Assembly: GCA_016191845.1 (NCBI GenBank)
Contig: JACPVF010000018.1
Coordinates: 1-64,000, forward strand
Direction: 5' to 3'
DNA from: Chloroflexota bacterium
GTDB taxonomy: Bacteria > Chloroflexota > Anaerolineae > Anaerolineales > Villigracilaceae
DNA: 64,000 nucleotides
Shown: in pieces, positions 24,985-34,309 of the stretch
Layout of the letters: every line of letters starts with the position of its first letter
Position numbering within the stretch: position 1 is the first letter of the stretch
Notes under the pieces: generated by a model
Told to the model about the DNA's origin: nothing
The model's database searches: none
The model's input: the letters and a program-made list of their open reading frames with translations, nothing else
Program-made: the position numbers and the translations under genes

Positions 24985-25057
24985 AGCGACATTTTTACCA
25001 TAAAAATGCAATTCTCCTGCGCCTGACTGCAAGTACACTAAATGAAAGAGGTGCGTT

Positions 25058-25444
25058 ATGCAGGAACGACGGAAACAGGACCGAAAGAATCTGATCGCCT
25101 ATTCGCAGGTCTTTGACCTGTATGGCGGCATGATGCTGGGCTATCTGGGAGACCTGACCCCCCTGGGTGCAATGGTAATCGGTGAGAAGCCCGTGGCAGT
25201 GGGCACAGAGTTGACCCTGCAACTGGTGGTGCCCGCCCTCGAGCAGGAGACCGTGCGGCGCATCTCCATCCCCGCACGCGTGGCCTGGTGCGAATCTGAC
25301 GTCAGCCCGAACTTCCATGATATCGGCTTTGAGTTCAAACAGGTGACCGAGGAGCAGAAAAAGGTCATCGAAGCCATCATGAAGAGCTACGAGTTCAGCC
25401 ACGAAGTGCCAAAATACCCCTATCGACCTTCAGCAAGAAGGTAA
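25058..25444 (+). CDS. PilZ domain protein (cyclic-di-GMP effector)
   Basis: This 128-residue, single-domain protein has the ligand motif RRKQDR at residues 4-9 (R-x3-R type) and D-L-T-P-L-G near residue 32 (the D/N-x-S/T-x2-G motif). Together they bind c-di-GMP in PilZ proteins. AGAGG precedes the ATG at 25058. It may act on motility, polysaccharide output or another target through protein contact. With the HD-GYP and GGDEF proteins in this window it forms part of one second-messenger network. A strong terminator follows directly. Confidence 0.85.
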   Translation: MQERRKQDRKNLIAYSQVFDLYGGMMLGYLGDLTPLGAMVIGEKPVAVGTELTLQLVVPALEQETVRRISIPARVAWCESDVSPNFHDIGFEFKQVTEEQKKVIEAIMKSYEFSHEVPKYPYRPSARR

Positions 25445-25480
25445 AAAAAACAGCCCGACGAATGTCGGGCTGTTTTTTTT
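25443..25480. terminator. Bidirectional intrinsic terminator
   Basis: Eight A, a nine-base stem (CAGCCCGAC and GTCGGGCTG) with a four-base loop, then eight T. It lies between the convergent PilZ and GH13 genes. Confidence 0.93.
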
Positions 25481-25497
25481 ACGCAGTCAGTGTTTTT

Positions 25498-28401
25498 TTA
25501 TTTCTCAGCCTTTGCAGGCTTTTTGCTCGCAGGCTTCTTCGTTGTGGAAGTCTTTTTGGGTGAAGGCTTCTTAGTCGCCGCGGGTTTCTTCGCCGTCGTC
25601 GCTGAAGTCTTTTTCGTAGCCGCAGGCTTCTTCACCGCGACTTCTTTTTTCTTCACCGTCACAGTCTTCTTCGACTTGGACGCCGTGCTGGCCTTCTCGC
25701 TCTTGACCGCGGGCTTCTTCGTGGGAGGAGTCTTCTTTGCACTTTCTTTCGTCTTCGGTGCAGCCTTCTTGCGCGGCTTCTTGCCCTTCACTTCCTCGGC
25801 AACTTCCTCTTCCTTCACAGCGAACAATTCATCGTACTTGGCCTGGACTGAGTCCACGCCTGCGCCGTTGAGAGCCTGATGAACCTCGGCCCATTGCTCA
25901 CCATCCACGAACCACCAATCCATGAAGACATGGCAGTGATAGGCGGCCAGTTCGGCGTAGATGCCGCGCTCCCAGATCTCGGCGCACGGGCGGATGAATT
26001 CCAAGTGCGAGGTGTAATCGCGGAAGATGGCGTAGCCTTCGCGCGGCAGGCCGAGCGCTTCGCCCAGGGTCTTCTGCACGAGTTGGCCCGAGTTCTTGTC
26101 CAACGCGGCGGCTGAGACTTTGATCCAGCCGCGGGTATCGGCGTAGCAGTTGTGATAGATGACCAGTCCGCGTTCGTCGCCATGGCGGTTGGAGTAGGCA
26201 AAGACATTCTCGTCTACGTGGCCGTCAGCGGTGTAGAAATCGTAAAGCTGGAAGGCTTCCACCTCGGCGAACAGGTGGCGGCGATGCAACAACGGGAAGA
26301 TCTTCCACTCGTGGCCGCGGATCAGGCCATCGTCGGGAGTCTCCTCCCATTTCGGCTTGCGGAACTCCATGCCATATTTCTCGTGGAAGCCCTCGACCTG
26401 TCCGTGGCCGAACATGGGCAGGCCAGGCAGCGTGGACAAGACCGTGGCGATGCCAAAGTATTTGTCGCCGTTGCCGAACTGCTCGACAGCGGTCTTCTCG
26501 TCGGGGTTGTTCATGAAATTGACGTAGCGCTTGAGGATCTGCGGGTCGAACTCCAGTGTGTTCTTGATGGCCGAGCGATACTTGGCATTGTCCTCGTCGC
26601 GCAACATGTGCATGAAGGCCGAGTTGTAGACGCGGTGCATGCCCAGCGTGCGGACGAAGTACCCTTCCATCAGCCAGAAGGCTTCGGCGAGGAGCAAGGT
26701 ATCGGGCACTTCGGCAGCGACACGGTCCACGACCTCGCGCCAGAATTCCTCGGGGATGGCGGCGTCGAAGTCCGCTTTGGTCATGCCATGCTCGGCGCGC
26801 GAGGGAATGGCCCCGCCCGAGCCTGGCTCAGGGAACCACAGGCGCTGGATGTGTTTCTTGGCCAGCGTCATGGCCGCATCGAAGCGAATAATGGGGAAGT
26901 TACGCGCCACATGCAGGATGGTCTGGATGACCGCTTCACGCACCTGGGCTTTGGAATAATCCAGTTGAGCAGTGTCGTTCCACGGGAAGGAAGTACCGTC
27001 GTTGCCGTGGTAGATGTAACGCGTTTCGCCCGAGGAGCGATCGTAGCGCTTGAAAACGACCGAGGCGTCGGAGTGATTGTAGTAATGATCTTCGAGGACG
27101 ATGCCCGCGCGGCCATCATCGGACAGGTCTTCGGAGTTGAAGGTATAACCAGGGTAAGGCGGGTTCGGGAGCGACAGGAACCAGTCGGGGTGCAACATGA
27201 CCCACTCCGAGTCGATGCCCATGTGGTTGGGGACCATGTCGGCAGAGAGGCGCAGTCCGCGCTGCCAGGCACGTGAACGCAGATTGTTGAGCGCGTTCCA
27301 GCCGCCAAGGTCCTCAGCAATGTCATAGCTATGCAGGGAATAAGCCGAAGCCACAGCATCGTGCTGCCCCATGCGCTGCTTGATGCGCTGACTGGCGCGG
27401 CTGCGCTCCCACAGGCCGATCAACCACAGGCCCGTGAATCCACGCTGGGCCAGCAGGTCGAGTTCTTCGTCGGGGACCTGGTCAAGGGTCTGGATCCAGC
27501 GTTCGTATTTGCGCGAAAGCTGTTCCAGCCAGACGTAGGTGTTCTTGGCCATCAGCACCAGGCGCGGCATCCAGTCACGGTCGGGACTGAATCGTTCGTA
27601 CTCGGCATAGTCCGCGCCGCCATAGGTCGGGACGGGTGCTTCAGGCTTGAAGTGGCCTGGCCCTGCGTGGCGGATGACCTCCTCGCGGATGAAGTCCATG
27701 CCGCGCAAAATGCGAAAGATAAAACTCTCACCAAGCAGGAAACCCCACTTGTCAATGATGAATTGCAGTTGACCTTCGAGTGAATACGGTGAAGCCTTAG
27801 CTGGCGCAGTGAGCAGATCGAGCAGCGTCTCACCGCTGCGCTGGGCCGACCCGCTGAAAGGCGGCTGATGCGAGAGGAAGCGACCGAGCAGGGTCAGCGT
27901 TTTGTCATACGCGGGGGATTTGAGGGGTGAATCATCGAACAGGTCCCGATATGGATGAATGGCGGGATTCTGGTTGCTGACGTGAATGAGCAACAACTCC
28001 TCGACGGCGATCTGGCGATGCGGACGGCCGTCGGCGGCGCCTTCAAGGTACTGGGGCGCACTGACGACCCCGCCTGCAACGGCCAGGGGTGGGAACTCTT
28101 CGATGAAGCGAATCAGGGTTGTATCGAGCGGCTCTCCCAGTCCTGCCTGGATATAACCCAGGGCGCGGGTGAGCAGGCCAGGATTCTGCAACTCATACTG
28201 GCGCAGGAGGATGCGCAGCACCTCGTCGAGCAGGGCCATGGCCTGGATATCGGAAGCAGGCACGGGGTCCGCACGATGAACCGACATCTGCTCTGCAAAA
28301 CGGCGGGCAGCAGAATAATCCTTGAAGGTGGCGCGGCCATCGGGCCTGAAGAAGTCCAGGTCGAATTGATACTTTTGGCGCGCAAAACGGGAAATGAGCA
28401 T
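25498..28401 (-). CDS. Alpha-amylase family (GH13) glycosidase with a lysine-rich C-terminal tail
   Basis: This 967-residue protein has an N-terminal helical region (1-280) of unknown role, then a GH13 barrel. Region I is ADMVPNHM (about 387-394), region II IIRFDAAMTL with nucleophile Asp near 508, region III LLAEAF with the acid/base Glu near 573, and region IV FMNNPDE with the third acid near 634. The last 95 or so residues are almost only Lys, Ala, Pro, Thr and Ser in K-K-P-A-A-T-K-K-like repeats, like the tail of histone H1 or DNA-binding HU variants. GAGGTTCCC precedes the ATG at 28401. Substrate is probably an alpha-glucan or trehalose-type sugar. No signal peptide, so cytoplasmic. Confidence 0.88.
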   Translation of the reverse strand: MLISRFARQKYQFDLDFFRPDGRATFKDYSAARRFAEQMSVHRADPVPASDIQAMALLDEVLRILLRQYELQNPGLLTRALGYIQAGLGEPLDTTLIRFIEEFPPLAVAGGVVSAPQYLEGAADGRPHRQIAVEELLLIHVSNQNPAIHPYRDLFDDSPLKSPAYDKTLTLLGRFLSHQPPFSGSAQRSGETLLDLLTAPAKASPYSLEGQLQFIIDKWGFLLGESFIFRILRGMDFIREEVIRHAGPGHFKPEAPVPTYGGADYAEYERFSPDRDWMPRLVLMAKNTYVWLEQLSRKYERWIQTLDQVPDEELDLLAQRGFTGLWLIGLWERSRASQRIKQRMGQHDAVASAYSLHSYDIAEDLGGWNALNNLRSRAWQRGLRLSADMVPNHMGIDSEWVMLHPDWFLSLPNPPYPGYTFNSEDLSDDGRAGIVLEDHYYNHSDASVVFKRYDRSSGETRYIYHGNDGTSFPWNDTAQLDYSKAQVREAVIQTILHVARNFPIIRFDAAMTLAKKHIQRLWFPEPGSGGAIPSRAEHGMTKADFDAAIPEEFWREVVDRVAAEVPDTLLLAEAFWLMEGYFVRTLGMHRVYNSAFMHMLRDEDNAKYRSAIKNTLEFDPQILKRYVNFMNNPDEKTAVEQFGNGDKYFGIATVLSTLPGLPMFGHGQVEGFHEKYGMEFRKPKWEETPDDGLIRGHEWKIFPLLHRRHLFAEVEAFQLYDFYTADGHVDENVFAYSNRHGDERGLVIYHNCYADTRGWIKVSAAALDKNSGQLVQKTLGEALGLPREGYAIFRDYTSHLEFIRPCAEIWERGIYAELAAYHCHVFMDWWFVDGEQWAEVHQALNGAGVDSVQAKYDELFAVKEEEVAEEVKGKKPRKKAAPKTKESAKKTPPTKKPAVKSEKASTASKSKKTVTVKKKEVAVKKPAATKKTSATTAKKPAATKKPSPKKTSTTKKPASKKPAKAEK

Positions 28402-28480
28402 GGGAACCTCAACAAACAAATTTCGGCGTCGAACTTGAGGGCCTTACAATCTTAATGATACCCCATTCGTTGAATTCGAG

Positions 28481-28486
28481 TATACT
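28481..28486 (+). promoter_or_regulatory. -10 element just upstream of the histidine kinase start
   Basis: TATACT ends nine bases before the ATG at 28495. No good -35 match is seen at the right distance. As in the case at 19020, transcription would start almost at the initiation codon. Confidence 0.45.
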
Positions 28487-28494
28487 TTTGGGTA

Positions 28495-30780
28495 ATGCCC
28501 GTACTTGACCCACAACTGCTCACATTGATCGGGTTGCTCCTCCTGGCGCTGCTCTACCTACCCGTGCTGATCTTCGCCTTCCAACGCAGCGAAGGACAGG
28601 AAGCCAGCGGCGGATTGGTGGCCGCGTATTCGTTGATCTCGCTCGTGCTGACGGCGGGGGAAGGTTTCTGGCGCAGCGGCCGTCTGCCCAATTTGACCGA
28701 CCCCATCGTACAAGAGATCCAACTGTACTCGGCCCTTGCGCTGGTCTTCGTGACCATGCTGACCATCCACACCTTCATGCGCCGCGCCAACTGGTGGACC
28801 TGGGCCGTGGCGGGAGGCGTCTGGGTGGCAGGCTTGACGGCCCTGCTCGTCAGCATGCCGGGCCTGCCCGAGATTGTATGGGCCAACGGACAGTGGGCCC
28901 TTCCGCGCGAACGACTGGGGGCCGTCTGGGCGCTGGCGGGCTGGCTGGTGTTCGTGCTGGGAGGCATCATCACGGTGATGAGGGCGCAACAACAGACGCG
29001 CCAGCCCCTGCTCCGCAACCGTCTGTCCTACTGGATCATCCTGTATGGTTTCGTCCTGATCAACGACTTGTTCGTGATCGGCGGGCGTGCCCTGCCTGGC
29101 AACCCGCTGCGATTGGGTGCGGCCATCATCCTCGCCTATGTGGCACTGACCCACGACCTGCCCGACGTGCGTCAGATCGTTCGGCGCGTGCTGATCTATC
29201 TCATCACCACGCTGTTGATCGTCGCCATTTACATCGCGGGTTTTCTCTTCACACAAACCGTCTTCCGCGCAGCATCGAACTACAATCCGCTATTGATCGG
29301 CGCAGGCATCGCATTAGTGCTGTCACTGGCCTTCACGCCCCTGCTGAGCGCCGTCCGCCGCATGGTGGACCGCTGGCTGCGTGCCGACCAGTACGACCCG
29401 GGCCGCGCCTTGCACGAATACAGCGAAAGCATCAGCAACATCCTCGAAATGGACCGTCTGGCCACGGTGGCAGTCGGCATCATCATGGAGACCATGCGGG
29501 TGGAACGCGGCTTCCTTTTCTTGGTGGACAGTGGCACCACCGACGAAGGCAAGACGCTCTACCGTCTGCGCTCAGCCCGCAGCCAGGCCGAACGGCAGAT
29601 CATGGCCCTGCAGATGGACGACACGGGTCCCATCGCCGCCTACTTCATGCGCGAACAACGCCCCCTGCTCCAATATGACCTGGACCTGCTCCCGGCATAT
29701 CGGTCGGTGCCTCCGCTCGAGCGGGAGTGGTTCCGCCGCCTCGAGACCGAAGTCTATGTGCCCATCTTCGCCAAACGCAAGTGGATCGGCCTGCTGGCCT
29801 TCGGCGCAAAACTCAGCGGCAACCGCTACACCAACGAGGACCTGGTCACGCTCAGCGCGCTGGCCAACCAGACCGCCGTGGCGCTCGAAAACGCCCGTCT
29901 GGTGGACAACCTGATGCGTCTCAACACTGAGCTGCGCCAGGCCCGCCGTGCGCTGGAAAAATCCAACCGAGACCTGGAACGCCTCGACCAGACCAAGTCC
30001 GATTTCATCAGCATTGCCTCGCACGAACTCCGCACCCCGCTGACGGTCATCAAGGGCTACACCGAGATGCTGATGGAAGATACCAACCTCGACTCGAACT
30101 ACAAGCCCATCATCAAGGGCATGCACGAGGGGACTCTGCGTTTGCACCAGATCATGGACTCGATGTTCGACATTGCCCAGATCGACTCGCGCGCCATGCA
30201 GTTGAACCTGCAAACCGCCAGCCTGTCCACGATGCTGACCGAGGTCTGCACCGAGCAAAGCAAGACGCTCAAGGAGCGTCAGCAGTCCATCACCATCGAT
30301 CTGCCCGTTCTGCCCAACGTCAAAGTGGATCCGAACAGCATCCGCAAGGTATTTCAACACTTGATCGCAAACGCCATCAAATTCACACCCAACCAGGGCA
30401 GGATCATCATCACCGCGCACACCGTCAGCCCAAACGCAGGTGAACTGCCCAACGGCGGCGTGGAGATCGTGGTCACCGACACGGGCGTGGGCGTGGACCC
30501 GAACATGCGCGAGATCATCTTTACCAAGTTCTATCAGCCCGGGCAGCTCACCAAACATTCCACCAGCAAGACGCGCTTCAAGGGCGGCGGCTCAGGGCTG
30601 GGACTGGCGCTGTCGAAGGGCATCGTCGAGGCGCATGGCGGGCGCATTTGGGTGGAAAGCCCGGGCTACGACGAGATCAACTTCCCCGGCAGCCACTTCC
30701 ACGTATTACTGCCGCTGACCAAGCGTGAGGAAAGTTCCACCATCCCGATGGCCCGCGCCGTAAAGGTCAAGATCGAATAG
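28495..30780 (+). CDS. 7TM-GAF hybrid sensor histidine kinase
   Basis: This 761-residue kinase has seven or eight N-terminal membrane segments (about residues 5-280, histidine-kinase 7TM type) and a GAF domain (about 315-470). A short coiled coil, the HisKA domain and the HATPase domain follow. His510 in SIASHELRTPL is the phosphorylation site. N-box (HLIANAIKFTPN), G1 (DTGVGVDP) and G2 (GSGLGLALSKGIVEAHGG) are intact. No response regulator is adjacent, so it is an orphan kinase. Transcription probably starts close to the ATG, because a TATACT lies nine bases before it. Confidence 0.94.
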   Translation: MPVLDPQLLTLIGLLLLALLYLPVLIFAFQRSEGQEASGGLVAAYSLISLVLTAGEGFWRSGRLPNLTDPIVQEIQLYSALALVFVTMLTIHTFMRRANWWTWAVAGGVWVAGLTALLVSMPGLPEIVWANGQWALPRERLGAVWALAGWLVFVLGGIITVMRAQQQTRQPLLRNRLSYWIILYGFVLINDLFVIGGRALPGNPLRLGAAIILAYVALTHDLPDVRQIVRRVLIYLITTLLIVAIYIAGFLFTQTVFRAASNYNPLLIGAGIALVLSLAFTPLLSAVRRMVDRWLRADQYDPGRALHEYSESISNILEMDRLATVAVGIIMETMRVERGFLFLVDSGTTDEGKTLYRLRSARSQAERQIMALQMDDTGPIAAYFMREQRPLLQYDLDLLPAYRSVPPLEREWFRRLETEVYVPIFAKRKWIGLLAFGAKLSGNRYTNEDLVTLSALANQTAVALENARLVDNLMRLNTELRQARRALEKSNRDLERLDQTKSDFISIASHELRTPLTVIKGYTEMLMEDTNLDSNYKPIIKGMHEGTLRLHQIMDSMFDIAQIDSRAMQLNLQTASLSTMLTEVCTEQSKTLKERQQSITIDLPVLPNVKVDPNSIRKVFQHLIANAIKFTPNQGRIIITAHTVSPNAGELPNGGVEIVVTDTGVGVDPNMREIIFTKFYQPGQLTKHSTSKTRFKGGGSGLGLALSKGIVEAHGGRIWVESPGYDEINFPGSHFHVLLPLTKREESSTIPMARAVKVKIE

Positions 30781-30781
30781 C

Positions 30782-30812
30782 AAAAAACCGCCAGTTGCAC
30801 TGGCGGTTTTTT
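30782..30812. terminator. Bidirectional intrinsic terminator
   Basis: Six A, CCGCCAGT, a three-base loop, ACTGGCGG and six T. It serves the kinase gene and the hydrogenase operon, which converge here. Confidence 0.92.
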
Positions 30813-30833
30813 CTTCGAAAAATATTAACTCGC

Positions 30834-31367
30834 TCAGGATGATATCACAGGCGTAAACGCCTCCACGATCTCATCCACAGCACGGCGGACAGGTTCGCTC
30901 AACATCTCGCCCACTTCGTTCTGCGCAGGCTGGATTCCCAGCACCTGCACAGTACAGCCCAGGTCCAGTTCGATGAACTCTGCCAGGATCGAGAGCGGCA
31001 GGCTGTGGCTGGATGCGCTCATGCCGTCGATGGTGTTCAACTCGATCCAACGAATCGAGCCAGGCGGTTCGTCCATGTGGGCGGCATCGAGGAAGATGAC
31101 CACCTCGGCCTGAAACCTGCGCAGGGTGGCGGTAATATTTTCGGGAGCGGGACCCCCTTCGAGTGCAAGGAAGTGATCGGAAGTCCATCCGCGCGCGATG
31201 ATCTCGCGTACAGCCACCAACCCCGCGGAGTCATCCCCGCGCAGATCGTTGCCCACCCCCACCAGGCAGGTACGGGGCGGGATAAAGCGATTACTCTGGT
31301 TTGGCGGGCTCGACTTTATTTCCAGAAAACTTTGCCAGGAGGGTATCGATGTCTTCGTCGCGTCCAT
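30834..31367 (-). CDS. HycI-type [NiFe] hydrogenase maturation protease
   Basis: This M52-family endopeptidase removes the C-terminal extension of the hydrogenase large subunit after nickel insertion. Signatures are G-V-G-N-D-L-R-G-D-D, the D-A-A-H segment with the second metal-binding acid, and SSHSLPLSILAEFIEL with the His. The C-terminal VLGIQPAQ...VGEMLSEPVRRAVDEI also fits HycI. The start is uncertain: the only upstream ATGs (31367, 31379) overlap the ferredoxin gene by about 80 bases, and an internal GTG in the first strand is possible. It is the last gene of the hydrogenase operon. Its substrate should be the large subunit at 32639. Confidence 0.88.
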   Translation of the reverse strand: MDATKTSIPSWQSFLEIKSSPPNQSNRFIPPRTCLVGVGNDLRGDDSAGLVAVREIIARGWTSDHFLALEGGPAPENITATLRRFQAEVVIFLDAAHMDEPPGSIRWIELNTIDGMSASSHSLPLSILAEFIELDLGCTVQVLGIQPAQNEVGEMLSEPVRRAVDEIVEAFTPVISS

Positions 31368-31716
31368 ACAACACCTCAAAGGCCTCTTTGTTCAACGCAG
31401 CCAGTTCCCAGTCCTCGTTGGACATGCCCATGCATTTGAACTTGCAGGATTGGATACACTGGCCGCAGTAAGTACATCGGTCCATGTGGTAACGGGCCAC
31501 GAACTTCTTGGCAGCACGGTCAAGGATGACGATCTCCAGCGCGTCAGAGGGACAGTCCTTGGAGCACAGGTTACAGCCCGTGCATTTGGCGGGATCGTAG
31601 AACAGCTTCCCGCGGAACCGCTCCGCCACCTCGGGCCGCTCGAACGGATACTGCTCCGTGACAGGCTTGGAGAAGAACGAGGTCAGCAGGTCTTTGAACA
31701 TCGAGCCGATTTTCAT
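31291..31716 (-). CDS. NuoI/MbhN-like 2x[4Fe-4S] ferredoxin subunit of hydrogenase
   Basis: This 141-residue polyferredoxin subunit passes electrons between the small subunit and an external carrier. Two cluster motifs are seen, CTGCNLCSKDCP near residue 45 and CTYCGQCIQSC near 80, plus an extra Cys in KFKC. GGAGG lies directly upstream of the ATG at 31716. It follows the NuoH-like gene by nine bases. The C-terminal 50 residues are charged and may contact the membrane arm. Confidence 0.93.
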   Translation of the reverse strand: MKIGSMFKDLLTSFFSKPVTEQYPFERPEVAERFRGKLFYDPAKCTGCNLCSKDCPSDALEIVILDRAAKKFVARYHMDRCTYCGQCIQSCKFKCMGMSNEDWELAALNKEAFEVLYGRDEDIDTLLAKFSGNKVEPAKPE

Positions 31717-31725
31717 GACGGCCTC

Positions 31726-32637
31726 CTATTTCAACACGATCAGCGCCAGAATTTGCAACAGCGCCAGGATGGCGCCCGCGCGCCACCACATGCCCACGGT
31801 CTGGTCGATGCGCAAGCGGACCAGCACCGATTGCAGGAAGGCCATCACCAGCAACAGGCCAAGGGTCTTGGCGAGGAAGATCAGCGGATTGCCGAGTCCG
31901 CCCAGGTAAAAGGCCGTGACCAGGGTCACGCCGATCACCATCTCGACCGACTTGCCGATGTGAAAGAGAGCCAGACCGCGCCCCGAATATTCGGTCAACG
32001 CGCCCGCCACGATCTCGGTCTCGGCCTCGGGGGCATCGAAGGGAGGCAGTTCCAACTTGCCCATCAGACCAATCAGTGCGATGACAAACCCCACAGGCTG
32101 CAGGACGATCATCCAGTGCGTCTGGGTGTAGGCCACGATCTTGCTGATCTGCCAGGAGTCCGCCGCCATGGCGGGGCCCAGCAGGGCCAGCAGGAAGGGC
32201 GCTTCATAGGCGAAGAGTTGTGTCAGTGTACGCGTCGCACCGACGATGGAAAAGCGGCTGTCGGAATTCCAGCCCGCCAAACCCGTACACATGGTCAATA
32301 GCGAGAGCAGGTAGAGCGTGACGATCAGGTCACCTGGGAAGGAATGTGCGGGCTGCAGGCCGAAGATCGGCACATACAGGGCGGCCGTCAACGCACCCGC
32401 CAGGGCCACGATGGGCAGGCCAAAGAACAGGGCCTGATTGACGCCCAGCGGCTGGATCTCCTCCTTGGAGATCAGCTTGATCGTATCAGCCAATGGCTGG
32501 AACCAGCGCGGCCCGATGCGGTTCTGGAAGCGCGCCACCAGCTTGCGGTCAGCCCACTCGTATAGCATCCCACCCAAGATCAGGCTGATACCCGCAGGGA
32601 AGAACATGATGGAGGTAATCGCGAGGATAGTTTCCAT
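31726..32637 (-). CDS. NuoH/MbhM-like membrane anchor subunit of hydrogenase
   Basis: This 303-residue protein has eight membrane segments and is homologous to NuoH. It contains the conserved loop ELPPFDAPEAETEIVAG (about residues 195-212), and before it RIGPRWFQPLADTIKLISKE with the charged residues that link the soluble and membrane arms. The ATG at 32637 is one base after the large-subunit stop. It anchors the catalytic module in the cytoplasmic membrane and is thought to couple its redox chemistry to ion movement. Confidence 0.94.
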   Translation of the reverse strand: METILAITSIMFFPAGISLILGGMLYEWADRKLVARFQNRIGPRWFQPLADTIKLISKEEIQPLGVNQALFFGLPIVALAGALTAALYVPIFGLQPAHSFPGDLIVTLYLLSLLTMCTGLAGWNSDSRFSIVGATRTLTQLFAYEAPFLLALLGPAMAADSWQISKIVAYTQTHWMIVLQPVGFVIALIGLMGKLELPPFDAPEAETEIVAGALTEYSGRGLALFHIGKSVEMVIGVTLVTAFYLGGLGNPLIFLAKTLGLLLVMAFLQSVLVRLRIDQTVGMWWRAGAILALLQILALIVLK

Positions 32638-32638
32638 G

Positions 32639-34309
32639 TTATCGGCTCTTATATTTTTCAATGCCATACGCGCGCAACTGTGCCCAGGTCATTGTCTGGC
32701 TGTCGTCCTTGCGGCGGACGGTGACCATGCGGTCGTTACACGAGAAGCACGGATCCATACCCGCGATCATCATCGGCACGTCAGCCAGTTGATGACCGAC
32801 CGCCTTGTTCAGCACGGAGGTCCAGTTGCACAGGCTGGGCGTGCGGATCTTGAGGCGCGTGGGGCTTTCGCCGCCTTCGCTCTTGATGAAATAGAAGGCC
32901 TCCCCACGCGGTGCTTCCACGCGGCTGACGGTCTCACCAGCGGGGACCTTGCGCGGGAAACGCACAGCCAACTCACCCGTGGGCAGATTATCCACGATGG
33001 TGCGGATGGTGAAGCACGAGACCAGCAATTCCTTCAAGCGGACGACGAACTTGGCTTCCAGGTCGCCGCGCTCATCGGTGATCAGGCTGACAGGAAACTT
33101 GGGATAGGCGCCGTAGGGTGCATCCACGCGGACATCGCGTTCGAGGCCCGAGGCACGGGCGGTCGGTCCCAGCGCACCGTACAAGATGGCCTCGTCGCGG
33201 CTCATGGTGCCAATGCCGCGCGTGCGCTGCAGGAACATCGCGTCCGAGGTGACCACGTCGAGGTAATAGCGGATGCGCTCTTCGAGATAATCCATCGCCT
33301 TGTGAATCGACCTGGATTGTTCCAGGCCAATATCCTGCTTCACGCCGCCCAGGATGCTGATCGAGTAGTTGACGCGATTACCCGTCAGTTCTTCGAGCAG
33401 GCTCATGACGGTCTCGCGGTCGCGCCACGAGTACATGAAGAGGGTGTCGAAGCCTGCCTCGTGCGCCGCGACTCCCAGCCACAACAAATGACTGTGGATG
33501 CGTTCCAGGCCTGCCACCAATTCGCGGATGGCTTGTGCGCGCATCGGAACTTCGACCTGTGCCAGTTTCTCCGCACCCTGGGCATAGGCGCTGGTATGCG
33601 TGTGCGAGCAGATGCCGCAGATACGTTCGAGCAGATACAGGTTCTGGATCCAGTTGCGCTGCTCGGTGGCCTTTTCGATTCCACGATGGACGTAGCCCAG
33701 ACGCATCCTCGCGCCCGTAATGATCTCACCGTCCACGGCGAACTCGAAGTGACCTGGCTCCTTGAGGGCGGGATGCTGCGGGCCGATCGGGACGATGAAT
33801 TTGTTACCCATCCGTCCCTGCTCGGGGACCTTGGGCGTGTCCCGCTCGACAGGCGCGGCATCCTCGATCTTGAAATCCCTGCGGATGGGGAAGACGCCGT
33901 CGGGCCAATCGTCGGGCAGGAAGAGGTGGGTCGGGTCGGGGGTGCCGACCACGGTCACGCCGAGCATTTCGCTCAGCTCGCGCTCGTAGAACGAGGCCAC
34001 GGGGACCTGATCGGCCACAGAGTCGATCTCGGGCTGGCCCTCGCGCGGCAGGCGCACGCGCAGGGACGTCACCGCGGCGGCATCGCAGAAGTGGTAGAGC
34101 GCTTCGAGTTGACCCGCATCAGGCCCAAGGTCCATGCCCGTAATGGCAGAGAGGTAACCCCAGTCCGCGGATTTCAGGGCAGCGGTGGCCTTGGTCAGGT
34201 CCGCGGCGTCGATGACGACGTCCACACGGTTGGCTTCAGGGGTGAGGGTCTCCCTGGCAAAAGGCGCCAAAATCTCCTTGGCGCGTTGGAGGCGTGCTTC
34301 GGTGTTCAT
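32639..34309 (-). CDS. Group 4 [NiFe] hydrogenase large subunit, NuoC-NuoD fusion (HycE-like)
   Basis: This 556-residue catalytic subunit fuses an N-terminal NuoC domain (about residues 30-145, ending DDWPDGVFPIRRDF) to a NuoD-like domain. Both nickel-binding motifs are intact: RICGICSH (Cys231, Cys234) and DPCFSCNDR (Cys521, Cys524). Complex I proteins lack these Cys, so this is a true hydrogenase. After Arg527 come 29 residues, comparable to the C-terminal peptide cut from HycE, and a HycI-type protease closes the operon. The ATG at 34309 overlaps the small-subunit stop by four bases. Fusion of C and D is shared with formate-hydrogenlyase HycE, whereas the archaeal Mbh complex keeps them separate. 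Confidence 0.95.
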   Translation of the reverse strand: MNTEARLQRAKEILAPFARETLTPEANRVDVVIDAADLTKATAALKSADWGYLSAITGMDLGPDAGQLEALYHFCDAAAVTSLRVRLPREGQPEIDSVADQVPVASFYERELSEMLGVTVVGTPDPTHLFLPDDWPDGVFPIRRDFKIEDAAPVERDTPKVPEQGRMGNKFIVPIGPQHPALKEPGHFEFAVDGEIITGARMRLGYVHRGIEKATEQRNWIQNLYLLERICGICSHTHTSAYAQGAEKLAQVEVPMRAQAIRELVAGLERIHSHLLWLGVAAHEAGFDTLFMYSWRDRETVMSLLEELTGNRVNYSISILGGVKQDIGLEQSRSIHKAMDYLEERIRYYLDVVTSDAMFLQRTRGIGTMSRDEAILYGALGPTARASGLERDVRVDAPYGAYPKFPVSLITDERGDLEAKFVVRLKELLVSCFTIRTIVDNLPTGELAVRFPRKVPAGETVSRVEAPRGEAFYFIKSEGGESPTRLKIRTPSLCNWTSVLNKAVGHQLADVPMMIAGMDPCFSCNDRMVTVRRKDDSQTMTWAQLRAYGIEKYKSR

